Below, one piece after another: positions 12,936 through 26,600 of a stretch of DNA of 64,000 nt (within the stretch, counting starts at the first letter, position 1; the number at the start of each line of letters is the position of its first letter). The translations under genes were made by a program, and so were the position numbers. Source of the stretch: Hymenopus coronatus (Eukaryota > Arthropoda > Insecta > Mantodea > Hymenopodidae); NCBI GenBank assembly GCA_030762935.1, contig CM060900.1:399337632-399401631 (forward strand), read 5' to 3'. A model generated the notes under the pieces. That model was not told the origin of the DNA. It saw only the letters and a list, made by a program, of their open reading frames with translations, and did no database searches.

Positions 12936-13510
12936 AATGCGACAGCAGATTTTCAAGAAAATCCCCCATCCCAAACTAACCTTTATATGGAAAAAATGAT
13001 CAAAAAATTTTATTTACTGAAAAATTGCTCTAACGATTTTGATTAAAACACCATATGTTAAAGATATTTGCATGACAGATAAACTTGAAATTTTTGGGAA
13101 TAGCTTTTGAAGACCTCTTCATTCTGGATGAATTTTGCTTAAATTTGCACAACTAGTAAACTGTAAGAGATAGATAAAATCTTAAAACACAAAAAATGTA
13201 GATCTTTTTAAAGCATACAGTTTTTCATATACCTTATTGTTGTACAATTGACCATTTTCGGGACTTGTCAACTTGTCAACTCCTGACCACTCACAGAAAT
13301 GGATTTAATTCCCATATAAACCACATTTTAAAAACTTTGACTGTCAGTTTAGTTTAGGTATACCCTTATTTCCCTTCTAATTATCAGGAAGCAAGAGATA
13401 AGAATATTTCTGCTAAAGTTCATCTCGATCAACATGAAGTAGATAGAAGAATAAGCTTTATAACAATTATTTGTTACAGACATGTAGAGAAAGTCATGTG
13501 AATAATGATG

Positions 13511-15657
13511 ATACAGACAGACAGGCAGACAATGTGGTGGTGGTGGTGGCGGTGGTGGTGGTGGCAATATAAGAAATTAATTTTTTCGAATAAATATCAG
13601 ATATCAGCAAACAATTATGTTCTGACCTTTGAAAACTGGAATTGTTATGTCACTAAGTTGGAATGTATGTGAATTTTACCTGATTCTGATTCTTCACAAG
13701 CATCAATAATATAGCAACTTAGAATAAACTGGCCATAAATTTCATTTAGGTAGATATATCTAAAGGGCTCTTTTTTAACTTGGGATAGATTTCTGTAAGA
13801 AAATTGTTTGGTAGCATTCCATACTAACACTGTACAGTTTCAATATAAGGCTTTAAACACTCCAAATAATTTGAAATTTAAGTAGCTGTAAGGATTAACC
13901 TAATAATTATCTTGGTGTTTATTTCATGGATTAAAAATAACAATTCTTAAATGGCATGGTTTCCACTGAACTCAATTGTGTATAATAATTATCCTCACCT
14001 TTATAATTTTGTTTGTAAGAATCACATGTTAATGTATTTAAGGAAATCAACTTCCTTCCATTTTTCTATCTGTGCAAAATGTTCACCATCGCTATTGATG
14101 TACCACCACAGTAACCAAATACAATAAAGATATTCACTCTGACAAAACAAGAACTGCTTATCACATCTGCATAGAAGCAGTTAACTATAAATGCGGAATA
14201 AAGGATATCATATCTAGTATTAGCAAAACATACAACAGTCTCCTAGAGGACTCAAAGAATCACCTAATTTATCCCAGCATATAAAAAAATAAATAAAAAT
14301 TACACACTTACAAGAGCGATTATTTGTTTCCTACCAGTATTACAGCAGGAAATCCTTATGATATCTTGAAATTTTATATAAATATCTCTTTCTGTGTCTC
14401 TGTCTCTCTCTGTCACTCTCTCTCTCTCTCATACATAAAGCTTTAAAATATATTTTATATGTTTATTTTATAATATACCAATATTAAAACAAATGTTCTA
14501 TATTTTAAAAATATATTTTTATGTGTGTCTATTTTAATTTTTTGTATCTTTTTATTGCCTTGCTAAAGGGCAGTCCCAGATTAGAGAAATATTTATTGGG
14601 CTCTTCTAGGTAAATAAATAAATAAATCAATCATTCAAATGTTTTTAAAAGTAGATTGGGAAATTAAAGGATTCAGAACTTTAAATTTTGCTATACTTTT
14701 TATATATTTTCTTACATATTTTAATGATCAATATGCCAAAAGAAAGTCAACTTGTTTTTAGGAATCATATTGCAATAACCAAACATAAAAGAAAGATTAA
14801 TGGTACACATTAGCATGAAGTGAGCAACACATCTTTTCACTACTAAGCGTGATTACATGCACACAAAGGAATGCAAGCATGCACATATTCATTTTGCAGA
14901 TTTGTTTGTTGAATTTCATTCTTAGATTGTTATTTAAAGAGAAATTTCATAGAAGTAATGTGTAATGACAATAAAACAGAAAGATTAATTTTTGTCATTG
15001 CAATATCTGATGCAATCCTGATGTCAAGCATTGATGGTGACAAATAGAAATATTTTGATATAGGTACTCTAAAGCAACATTTATAAGCAGTTTCCATGTA
15101 TATTTTATTTTCGTTAAGAACAACAGAACAACAGAGTGGATAAAAAGAGTACCTACCTACAATTTTATCTTTTTCAGAAATAATGGCCAAGGACGAGATG
15201 CATAAAGAATTTGAAAAGGATGTGGCAGCTGCATTGCAGAATATGTTGATGAACATGAAAGATGTTTTTTTGCTCTTTACGGCTTTGATAGCACAGTTAG
15301 AAATAATGATGGAGAATGTAAAGAAAGGCAGCTTAAAGAAGGAATGATTTTGTATTTTCAATGCCTTGAGTTGAAGTAAATGGATGTGCTGATTTGATAT
15401 TGAGTTTTATTTTTTATTTATGAGTCAATTCCTGTTTCCTTTGGTAAATCCTTTGAAGTATCATTAAGCTCCTGTTGTCTCATCACATTATAAGCAAACC
15501 ATATAGCAATTATCAAATGTTTTAGCCTTATCAAAATGTATATTCCTACCCACACAATACCTACTTGAAATTCAGTATGGCTATAAGAACCTTTAGAACA
15601 TTTTTGTTTAAAGCTAGCTACTGATACTTAAGTGAATGATTCTGATTGTAATAGTGA
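13511..15657. other. AT-rich non-coding DNA
   Basis: No gene recognised apart from simple repeats: the GTG run at 13534-13564, a CT-rich run near 14397-14432 and an AAAT run near 14612. Confidence 0.4.
13534..13564. repeat. (GTG)n microsatellite
   Basis: GTG triplets with one C interruption. The antisense polyproline ORF over it is an artefact. Confidence 0.85.
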
Positions 15658-15912
15658 TTTTTTTGGTAGTGTTTAACACCTGCTTTTACTACATATGGCA
15701 CTGCTACATACATTAGGCATTGACACTGATGATATATGGAAGGAAGATGGAGCACTGGTGAATTGTGATGGTGGAGGAAACCGGATAACCCAAAAAAACC
15801 TGCTCCTGTGCCTTTTTTTGTGCACCACAAATCCCATATGTGGTGCCTGGGAATGAACCTGGGCTGCCATGGTGCAACGCAAATGGTCTAACCACTTGAA
15901 CACGATATGGCC
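15658..15912 (-). mobile_element. tRNA-derived SINE, family 2
   Basis: Read on the minus strand it starts GGCCATATCGTG, has a box A-like AAGTGGTTAGA and box B-like GGTTCATTCCC, then ATTTGTGGTGCAC, CGGTTTCCTCCACCATC, and ends TAAAAGCAGG...ACACTACC followed by an A-run (T-run at 15658-15664). The order matches 56570-56767. An imperfect flanking repeat (TAATAGTGAT / AGTAGTGGTGAT) is possible but not convincing. Confidence 0.75.
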
Positions 15913-18047
15913 AGTAGTGGTGATGACAAACTCTTAATGGTAGATGGTGATGGTGATAATAAGTTTGATGTTGAGTTTTAAATGATAGTAAAGGAAATAG
16001 TTGCACTGGGGATCACTGTTGTGTTCATGGTTATCAGATGCTGAATTAGTTGAATACCGATGATGGAGGTGTTTATGGTAGTGAATATAATGGTTGGCAG
16101 AGGGGAAACTCATGTTAAAACTGAATGGTTCATGAGAAAAAAATTATGCTTCTTATCAGGTTGTAGGTGATGATTTTCATTTTACCGGTAATTGTGGTAG
16201 GTATATTTGTTGTTTGCAATTATGATGATTATGAGGAGGAGAAAGAGGAGCAAGAGGAGAGGAGAAAGATAGGGGTGGTTTTGATGAATGTAGAAATATG
16301 ATGGCATTGATTAACAGTATTGCTAGTAACATGGCAGTGCTGATTATTTATTATGGTGGTGTCAGAGGTGGAGGAGAATGAAAATGGTTCATAGTGCTAG
16401 TAAAGCTTAGGCCAATTTTGATGATGCTATTGGGTTACTGGTTATGACATTTGTAGCGGAGTTAATTGGGGTGGTGACAGTGGCGGTTATGATTTTATTT
16501 GGTTTCAGTTAAACTCATGAGTCAGTCACACTTCAATTTTTCAACTCTTTCTTTCTATTTGTGCTACAGATATCTACACTTGGTAAAAAGGTTGCTGAGT
16601 TTAGAAACAAATGTAAAAGTATTCCCAAAAGTCAGAAACTGTTATGATGATAGGTTCACTGGACATGGGGCACTATGTGGTCATTGTGTCACTAACTAAA
16701 CAAGATGGCAGGGTTGCCAGGCTGCCACAAACCCACAGATTGTGATGACGCATAACATTACAAACCAGTATTTGCACCACATCATGTCAGGAGTAATCAA
16801 TACTGTTCATGCCACTAGATATCACAATGCTAGCGCACCTCTGTGATGGAAATGAGATATATAGGGGATTTAGGTATCTCCGGTAGAGCATCAGATTATT
16901 TATTACTTAGAGGCTGTGGAACAAAGGGGGGGAATGGTATTTCTAATCAGAATTTAATGAGACCAGATGAGATATGTAATTTTAAGTTAATAAATAGTTT
17001 GTATTGACATTAAGTGTAGGTGACTACATTATTAACATAATTGGAAATGGTGAAGAAGAATTAACATCTGGTAGCACAATTATGCTACAGCTTACCTTGA
17101 CTTGAGCAGTTCTGTGATCCGAGTCTGATCTTGAGGTGATCAAAGTTCTCTGATAAGAAATGAAGTAAGAAATGAAACAGAGATTTTAATTGGTTCTTGA
17201 TGGAGCGACAAATGATATGGAGTTGCCCAACAATTAGCCTAGAGAGATGACATCTTTAGAATTTGAGAGAGTTAAATATTATTTCTCAGCTAAAGAAACC
17301 ACTGTCAATAGCAATGTGAGTTAACCACAGTTATCGAATGACTGGTGTGCAGCCATTGGCTTGCACTTCTACACTCTCAGCTATGAAGAAATAGTGTACA
17401 CGAACATTAAGAACATTAAAAGAGATTGTTTTCTTCCTTCAGACAAATTATAGCCTAATTATCAAGTTCCTATAAAGTTTAAAACTGTTAAAGCATAATT
17501 CTCAGACTGTTACAAACCATATCATATCAAAATTAATGTTCAAAATCAATTACTGCTAAATATGTTAACCATTGTGCTTCAGACTACTTTATAACTCAGA
17601 CATGAATAACTCAAAGTATTCAATAAATCACCTAAGTATCATTGAATTTTATCCAGAGAGCAGTAAGAGAAAGTATGCCTTTTGCATAAGTAGCCCGCTG
17701 TCAGTAAAATACGGAGGTGATAGGCAGTGATAGGCAGTAACCTTTCAGATATTTAAAGCAATAAATATGTTTTAAGTAAACAATAGAAAATGAGGGAACA
17801 GGCTTGCCTTTATGAAAATCACAGGTGTTAGTAGTATAAATGAGAAGAATGAATATGAGGCGTGACTGGTAGGTCAGTACCATTTCCTTTTACTGCCACT
17901 ATGATGCTAGTGTTGCAATTCCATGAATGTGCAGTCATCTCTCTGATTCATTGTCTGCCACTGATGACATTATAGCCAGGTCATATTGTGTACAGTATTT
18001 AGTGATCATTCAAAATATTGAAGACATTTTCTGATTTTACCCACTGT
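15913..18047. other. Non-coding DNA
   Basis: Locally GGTGATGAT-rich (15920-16500) but with no recognisable gene or element. Confidence 0.4.
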
Positions 18048-18470
18048 GAAATGTGTCGCATAATACGGTTCTCGAATACAAGGAATGTTAAACCAGGTGA
18101 AATTCATTGTCAACTTGTAGAGATTTACAGTGAAAGTTTAGTGACAGATGGAATGCTGAGAGAGTGGGTTAAGCAATTCAATGAATAGATGATCTAATCT
18201 TCATGACAAAGCAAGGAGTGGGCAACCTTTAGTAGTCAATGATGGTTTGTTTGAACAAGTGAATGAGGCAATTTGTGAGAACAGATGGTGCACAGTAAGA
18301 ATGCTTTCTGATATGTTTCAATAAAACCCAGTGTTCAGCAGTGGCTCTCTTCTGGCAGCAGCATTCTTTGAAGAGGGCATACAAAAGTTGATTCCTAGCT
18401 ATGACAAATGCCTGAACAATGGTTGCAGCTATCCCAAGAATGGGTTATGGAATGCTTTTTAATATACGAA
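18048..18470 (+). pseudogene. Internally deleted mariner-family transposase
   Basis: 18048-18187 encodes an HTH_48-like N-terminus of mariner/SETMAR type (phrases KPGEIHCQLVEIYSES and LREWVKQFNE, then a stop). After a frame change 18196-18323 continues HDKARSGQPLVVNDG...VNEAICENRWCTVRMLSD, the second DNA-binding helix-turn-helix region, ending in a stop. 18330-18470 jumps directly to the C-terminal tail (QQWLSS, then FFEEGIQKLIPSYDKCLNN in another frame). The catalytic DDD domain, normally about 150-200 residues between these parts, is missing. This is a deletion derivative, inert as an enzyme. Confidence 0.75.
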
Positions 18471-19217
<747 letters not shown>

Positions 19218-20469
19218 AGAGTCCATAACACCCCTTCAGGGCAAGGGCCTCCTACTTATGGAGAGGCCAGCTCAGAATTTGTACTCTGACATGGGGAGCA
19301 AATCCATGAGAGTTTGGGTGTTTTTCCAATATTTAACTTTCCTAATCATTTCTTCAACTTGTTCACTTTTAGCCTGGTACAGCATTAGTAAGTACTTATT
19401 AGCCATGACTGGATGCAGGTCATGCTGCTAAAAAAATAAAAAAAAAAAAAGAATACAATTAATGTATATTATAAAAAAAAATACCATAATATGTTAAAAT
19501 TGGAACATAAAAACTTTTGACAGTCCAGCTTTGGTGTTTGGTGTTTTCATTGATGGCTTCACAAATATCACATTTCCCATGATTTAGCAGTTACCGCTGT
19601 AATGTGGTTCTTTATGTTTAGCTAAGCTCCTGATTTCTCATGCTAATGTGAACGTACAGTGATTTGTCAAACCTAATATCATAAACATTTCAATGAGCAT
19701 CCAAGATTCTTCTTTTATGCTGTGAACTGTGTAGTGAAATAAACAATGTTCAACAGCTTACTGTTCAGCACATATACATTGATATTCATTCTGTCTATGT
19801 ATCTTGAATCATTGAAGAAGAAAAAAAAAAAACATATTTACCATATCCTGTCAAAAATTTTTTGATTATGAAGTCCAATATGATATTTTTACAATCTATG
19901 TGACATTCAACTTTTGGAAAGAAGATATCTCTTATGGTGCTCCCATTAGAGCTGTTCATTGCAATGCATTCTATCATACTCCTTAAGCTTATTTTTAGTA
20001 AACGAAAGGGGACATAAATTTTAGTTAAAATTTAAATTGGATGTACCAGCATTTTTTGCCAAATCATTAGCACTTTCATTCCCAACTGAGTCCATATGGC
20101 CTTCTAACAAGAATAAACAAGTGCATGAATAATATACAGAATTACATCAACATATTAAAATGCTGGAGACTTAGTTTTAGCATAGAAGCAGTGCTCAGCA
20201 GTTTGATGTTCACTCCTTGTTTTATTTCCAATCTCTTCTGTACTGTAAGCTACTCTTAGGGTCTTTCTGAATCGAATACCATTAAAGAATAATTGACCAT
20301 TCTCTTTTTGGGGAACAGGCCCCTAGTTTTCATGTGACAATAATTTTAAAACTGTTAAATTCAGAGAATCTTAAAATCTTACTCTAAGCAGCTAGCAACA
20401 TTAGGAAACACTTCCAAATAGAGGAGTTTATAATCAATAATTTTCCTCTTCAAAGAATTCAACTTGAGA
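19218..20469. other. AT-rich non-coding DNA
   Basis: No gene recognised. A GC-richer stretch at 19225-19300 (CCCCTTCAGGGCAAGGGCC...) looks like an interspersed-repeat fragment, but I cannot assign it. Confidence 0.35.
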
Positions 20470-20780
20470 TACAGTTTCTTAAAGAACTGTGTTCATTGAT
20501 AACATATTGCGCCTATGGAGCAGAAAGTTTCTGGATTTTGTGTTGGCAGTAAAATATATTACTTGCTTGATTTTCAAGATGTTTACAACACAGTGGTGAA
20601 GATAAATATTTTTTTTAAATGTGTTTAAGAGAAAAAAAATATATGAAATATTCTAGAAATGACAAAAAGCCTTCAACTGTGCTAAAATATCTGAACTCAA
20701 CTTTTTGAGGGTGTTCTAGCATAGCACTAAACACACCTCATAATTTAATTATGTTCCTGCACACAGTGTTATCTACATAA
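20470..20780 (-). pseudogene. Degraded relative of the hAT-like fragment at 22.9-23.25 kb
   Basis: Several blocks match 22980-23230 in the same order and orientation: GAGCAG(A/C)AAG.TTCT.GGATTTT.TGTTG, ATCACTTGCTTG-like, GTGTTTAAGAGAAAA, GAGGGTGTT.TAGCATA.CACTAAA, CCTGCACAC..TGTTT. All frames are closed. I infer a second, older copy of the same element. Confidence 0.45.
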
Positions 20781-21719
20781 GTATTGGAAAAAAGGAATAT
20801 CCACAAGTTCATGCCTTATAGCTGCAGTCCCGGTGCAGTTCCCGCATGGGGGGTTTAATGTCATACAGCACGGGACTGTTTCACTTGACAATTGGTATGT
20901 AACAAGCATTTCATATTGTGTATGTGCATTTCCAGTGCATTCCTGTTTGTGCCTTATGCACACAATTCCCAGAGTAGTTTTAAAGCATGCAAGTTTCCTA
21001 TTTTAATGCTCTTTTTGGAATTTATGTTACTTAGAGTATTGCTGGTGGCTTTATAATTTTATTGACTAAAGAAATATGGATAAATCTGTACAGTCTCTTA
21101 TGGAAGTGCAGTTTCCAAGGCTTACTCTTAAAAAAAATAGAGTTTAACTCTTTGATATTCTTAAAAAAATAATTAAATAAGATTTTAAATTATTAACTTG
21201 AAACCATTGATTTAATCCTCTTATCTTTATCAAAACATAATATAAATTTTGAGTACCGAAAAACTCTCTTCAACCTAAATCAACATATTTAATTGAATCT
21301 AATTCGACTATTAAAGGCTTATAGTTTAGATAGACTGATACTGGAATTCTTAAAAAAAAGTGGAATCTAAAGGAAATGAAAACCATATTTATAAGACTTG
21401 GCTTAATTCCAAGGTCATATACGAGGTATATAACTGGATCTATGGTTCTGAAGTTCACAAGGTCCTCTTTCTGGTACCCATATGTTTTGTTTGCTTCTAA
21501 ATATGGTAATTAATTGAGGGCAGTTAAGGAGTGAATGATATAAAACATTTAACAGAAAAATAACTAAAAACCCTGAAGAATCTATATTAATTAAATAATA
21601 CAACATTCAAGCAAGTAAAAATAGACATTTTAAAAAGGTTGATTTACTATGTTAAGCTTTGCACTGTGTTAGAACTGGCACTATGAAGCCATGACAGGCC
21701 TATTACATCTTCAAATTCA
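20781..21719. other. AT-rich non-coding DNA
   Basis: No gene recognised; the short minus-strand ORFs at 20769-20963, 21270-21458 and 21415-21606 resemble nothing I know. Confidence 0.35.
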
Positions 21720-22093
21720 GGCTTGTACAGGAGCTTTGTTAATTAGACAGCTGAACTGGCTACAGCAATGAAGGAACATTTAGAAACTGCCTCAGTATTG
21801 AAAGGAACTTCAAAACCATTCAGAATGAATAATTGTTAGACTGCATGTTCAATATCTGTAGGGAGAGAATAGAACAGCAAATAGAAACCTCTGAATTTTT
21901 TGCAATTCAGTATCATGAGACAACTGATATTTCAAATCACTGTCAAATGGTGTTGGTTTTCCATTGTGTATATGAGAAATCTGTATATGAAAGACTTTGT
22001 GTATTTGTAATTCCTGAAGGAGGAGATGTAGAATCTCTGGCAGAGTCCACAAGGAATGAAATATATGCAAAGCAAAGTGGTCAGTGTATGTAA
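21720..22093 (+). pseudogene. hAT-superfamily transposase fragment (ZBED/FAM200-like)
   Basis: 21833-22093 encodes an 86-residue stretch with ICRERIEQQIETSEFFAIQ, HETTDISNHCQMVLVFHC and VYERLCVFV. This is the pattern of the first catalytic strand region of hAT transposases and of domesticated relatives such as FAM200, ZBED5 and SCAND3 (consensus-like F-A-I-Q-x-D-E-T-T-D-I-S). The expected Asp before the ETTDIS phrase is His here. The upstream 21720-21832 appears to be the same element with broken frames. Flanks are AT-rich and I see no terminal repeats. Confidence 0.6.
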
Positions 22094-22099
22094 ACAAAC

Positions 22100-22834
22100 C
22101 ACACCCTTGTAGAAGAGAGATTAGTTGAATGATTGTTAATATAAAGGGAGGAAAAAAAAGAAAATTCTGAATTGTGAAAAAGGAATGCTACTAAACATCA
22201 AAACAGTAGCAAAAGATATGTGCATATATGAAATAAAATAGCAATTAAACTTTAAAGTGGTCGAATTGCACTGCAAAAAGATACTAAGTATTGTGTTTTT
22301 CATTTTCTTATTAATATCTTAAGCTGGAACAAGTCAGTTTTAATTTCACAATATAATAATAATAAGGAATGGCTAAACTTCAAGGCACATTCCTCCAGTG
22401 TAAAGGAAGAAAATAAATTATATGGGCATGAGTCCGGAAATGCTTTATTTCTGAGTTAGATCTTTTCATTTTCTGTAACCCTTCACAGTGCATAAATCAT
22501 TGAATTACGTAATAACAGAATGTCCTTCATATTTGAGACGAAACTCTTTCTTGCATGAAGTGTTGATTTGAATTAAGATAATGTTGACATACATCTCAGT
22601 ACATTGCTTGTGCTCAAATTCACCTCACTTCATTGTCTTACCAAATGTAGCATCTAGTGGTGTACTTCAAATACCCGAAAGAGTGAATATTATATTATAT
22701 TTTATATTATATTTTTAAGTAAACAAGAGGAACAAAGTTGTCTTGATTCTAAACCCTTGTATTGTACTTGTACCAAACAAAGGACATCAAAGAACTTTCC
22801 TTACATATATAAGTGAATGAGTGGTCCATAATTT
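22100..22834. other. AT-rich non-coding DNA
   Basis: Nothing recognised. Confidence 0.35.
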
Positions 22835-23696
22835 TCATATGAACAAACTTAAAAGCTTCAATTTAGAATAGTCCTTAAATCTTACTTTCAACATGTTATC
22901 AATATCATCAGATACTTCAGAAAAGAGAGGTTTAAATTTGTCGTTTTTCTCCTTCAAAGATTGTTCTACTTGAGACATGTAATGCAACCATTGAGCAGCA
23001 AGTTTCTTGGATTTTCTGTTGACAATACAAGATATCACTTGCTTGGTTTTGTTAGAGGTTGTAAAACACTCTGTGAAAATGAATATTTTGTTGAATATGT
23101 TTAAGAGAAAAACAAATTTGACAGAGAAAAACAAATTTGAAATCTTCCACTGATTTATTGGGGGTGTTTTAGCATACCACTAAATACATCACAAAGTATA
23201 GTTTTTGATCCTGCACACTGTGTTTACCAATCTTGACAAGTAATTCCATCATGTTGGACAAAAAGAATAGACACAATTTCTTGCTTTATAATTGGCAAAA
23301 TGGTCAAAACTACGGCTTGTAGTAAGTTATTTGAATTTTAATATACATTCCTTTAAACACAGCAAAGGTTTTTAAGTGCTGCACAAAAGGAGAATCATAA
23401 TCTGCAGCATACTTCAATAGCTCCATATAACAGCTCTGATTAATAGAATTTCCTTCTTCATGTTGTCCTCAAAAGACCAATTCTTGTTTACCCAATAAAC
23501 TTAGAACACTAATAAGCTTTTTAGTAATAACCCCATTCCACTTTTTTTGATTCAATAAAGATATTTCATTTTTAAGCTGGTCATCAAGCACAACTTGTAT
23601 TCTATTTTCTGTAAAAACTGCTACAGCTACAGACGGTCTTAGATGATTAACAGATACAGAATTTCTCAAATGCATTTGCCTAGTCTTGCACACCAT
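22835..23696 (-). pseudogene. hAT-like (DUF4371/ZMYM1-type) transposase fragment
   Basis: The minus strand from 23696 reads RNSVSVNHLRPSVAVAV...NQKKWNGVITKKLISVLSLLGKQELVF, a stop, then GQHEEGNSINQSCYMELLKYAADYDSPFVQHL. This matches the organisation of DUF4371-type hAT derivatives (kinase-sized helical block, then a 'LAF-G' turn and a 'NxGNFLELLxLLAxYD' helix). Frame shifts follow, and 23134-22835 is open again (VISCIVNRKSKKLAAQWLHYMSQVEQSLKEK). No intact reading frame remains. It points away from the hAT-like piece at 21.7-22.1 kb, so the two are not one contiguous gene. Confidence 0.5.
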
Positions 23697-26600
23697 GCTA
23701 CCCTATTACATTTAACTCCTCTCTAAACCCAACTTTGGTTAGAGCAGTAAAATACACATACACATCTTAGCTTCAAAGATGCATGTACAAGTCTCTCGCT
23801 GCTCAGTTGATGCTGCAGCAAATTTGCTTCAGCTGGCTCACAACACTGTCAGTAATGACATATTAGTCATTAATATGTCATTCAAGAAAGAAAGAAGTGT
23901 GCCAATTTATCTAGATAATATTCAATAACTATGTGATTATAATGACAAATATTGTTAATAAATCTGAATATCATCTGTCTCCATGATATTCAGCTGTTAG
24001 TGTGCTAGCCTTCAGACAAAAGTTCTCTGTTCAATTCTGACACTTATTGCAATAATTCTTACCAAAGCAGTGCTTCAGTTGCTTCTACTGAATGCATGCC
24101 ACTGGTAGCATCAATTGTTTAATGCTAACTACAAACTTGGCAAAAATATAACCGTTTGATTGTGTTCATTATGGACTCAGTTTCTGATATAGTGCAATAG
24201 AAATGTACAGAAAAGCAGAGTTGGCAGCTGCACATTTGATTTATGTATTAATATGTGTAATTGGTTATGCTGCTCAACAGTTGTATTAGGAGAGATTTCC
24301 AGAACAGATGTGCCCCAATAAGAAGTTTGAAGCATGGAACATTCAATCTGCTACTTGCAATTGGTAGAGGCCTAAGTAAAGAAGGACACCCGAACTGGAG
24401 AAAGCAACTCTGAAGTAAGACATTCCCAAGAAAGTAGTTGCTACAAGTGATTTTGAACACATGATTGTCTGACGAGTGTTACATGAGAGGCTGCTGTATC
24501 CATACCATTTACAGTATCTGCAGTCATTATCAGCTGCTGATATTAGAACTTCTGTGAACATGTCAACTCTGATTTTAGTGCATCCATGCTGCTCTGATGG
24601 ATGAACCATGTTTTGGCATAATCAGATTGTAAAGCTTCAGTGTGTATTAGATGAACCCTCATGCAACTGTTGAATCACAATATCAACATAGATTTTCTGT
24701 TAATGCTTGCAATATTGGTAACTGTTAGGGTCTCATATTCTTCTAACAGGCTAAATGGACAAATTTGCATTCTTTCTTAGATAATAATCTCAATTTTCAT
24801 TCATTCAGCATTTGTAAAACATATTACATGTCATTATTAGGACATAATACTATTTACAATATATGATGACTGATGTGACCGAATATTTACAAAATATGAT
24901 GGTGTAATGTGATACAAGATTTATTTTTATATATTTTTTGGATTGTCTGCACATTTAAATTCCTTTGTTGAGTAGGATACATTATTTATTAGGTATGGCT
25001 TTTGTTTCCTTTACCTTTTGTTTATCTTACAACTGTTAAGTATTCTAAGGAAAGTGGCTGCACAGATTCTTTACATAAATTTTTACGCATTTGTTTTTTA
25101 ATAAACTCAGTCTATATCTAAAGTATGAGTAATTTATTCTCTCTCTCATGTCTACAAGTCTACAGTTAAATGTTTTTCTTCCTTATGGTTTTAAACTACA
25201 CATGTAATACATTCAGTGGCACTTTTCAAAGGTGGGCTGCATGATTACAGCCCGACTCTCTCCATTAGGACTAGCCTGAAGAAAAATGATTCTTTTTTAT
25301 GCATTTAGAACTTAGTTCATGTTAATGGATTTCAATTATTAAATATTACTTTGACTTGAACTAGAATATTTAGCTGCTTGTTTTAATAATTGTCTGCATT
25401 TCTTTCAACCAAAGCTCTGCTCTCTTTCCATCAGCATTGCAATGCTAAACTGGGCTGCAGTAAATGCAGTCCATCACATTCATAATTATTGTTTTAACTT
25501 ATAAAATGAAAATTGGATTACTGCAGTATGACATCTTCAGTGAGTGCTGGCGAGTTAAATATTAGTTCAATGTAATCTAGTTTTTGTATGGATGGCAATT
25601 ACATTATGGTGGCTAAGAATATCAGCGTGAAGTTTTTAAAATTACTGAAATTTAGTAGTTTAACGCTGAAAGAAAAATACAATATAAAAGCTTCTGTGTC
25701 CTTATCCTATGTCAAATGTTTCTCAGCGTGCTACCAGTGGACAAAAATAATATATTGTAACTTTTAATTACCATTTTAAATAAATTTGATTGGCTTTGTG
25801 ACAGTGAAGTTTAAAATGTACTTTCCTGTATTCCCTGTGTTCTCTTTGGATTTTAGATGACACTTCAAATACAGCTTGGACTGATTAGGAATGTGCAATT
25901 TAAAAATACTATAAAGAAATTAACAAACTGTGAAATATTGAAAGCATGTAAATAATCTCCTCAACATTCTCTTCAAGACTGATTGATATCCCTGTTGGTT
26001 TAAGCTAAGCTTACCAAGGTTCAGTCTTGTGACACAACAATGAAGTTCACAAAATCAGAGAAGAATTTTCTGAAGTAATAAACTGTATAAACCTTTGTGC
26101 CTCATGAGGACTAGCATTAAGAGGACTTGATGAATATGAACATTCACAAAGGCCTGGTAATTTTTATCATTAATAAAATATACTTGTGAACTCGGTTCAC
26201 TGCTTAAATCTAATTTAGATAGCGCTTCTTCCTTTAAACATACATTCAAAAGTATTCCAACTAAACTATTAAGGTGCATGCTGGAGGTCTGCAGAAAACA
26301 TATTTTAACTGAAGTTGCTGACCATGAATGTGTAGTTGTCATGGCAGACGAGACAATAGGAAAATCTAACAGCTTCCAACATTTTCTTGTGCTAAGATAT
26401 TGTGATAGTTGAGGGTGTCCTGCTGAGAGATTTTGGGGTTTCTTTTTACCTTCTGACCAAAGTGCAACAGAAATAGCAGAGTGCATTTAATGACAGTTTT
26501 CCATAACTTTGAAGAATGAAAAAGATAAGCTGGAAGGCCAGACAAATGTTGGCACTGTAGTGATCAATGGAGCAATCAGTGGGTTGCAGATGCAGGTTAA

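Larger units (their letters stand above)
12380..13510 (+). repeat. About 1.1 kb interspersed repeat, copy 2, interrupted by a SINE
   Basis: Homologous in order to copy 1 at 9880-10940: left block with GGTATTGAATTGTACCCCAA and CCCCTGAATCC, then a GT-rich stretch (12481-12510), and right block TAAGAATATTTCTGCTAAAG ... AGAAAGTCATGTGAAT. A SINE (12603-12924) with its target duplication interrupts this copy, so the SINE is younger. Confidence 0.5.

Noticed and set aside
15165..15345. Plus-strand segment resembling a coding exon (AAGGACGAGATGCATAAAG...)
   Set aside because: A short open stretch encoding a helical peptide, with no family match I can name and no clear splice context.
26055..26486. 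143-residue minus-strand ORF as a host gene
   Set aside because: No recognisable motif, biased composition, and surroundings full of decayed repeats; length is within chance for this much AT-rich DNA.
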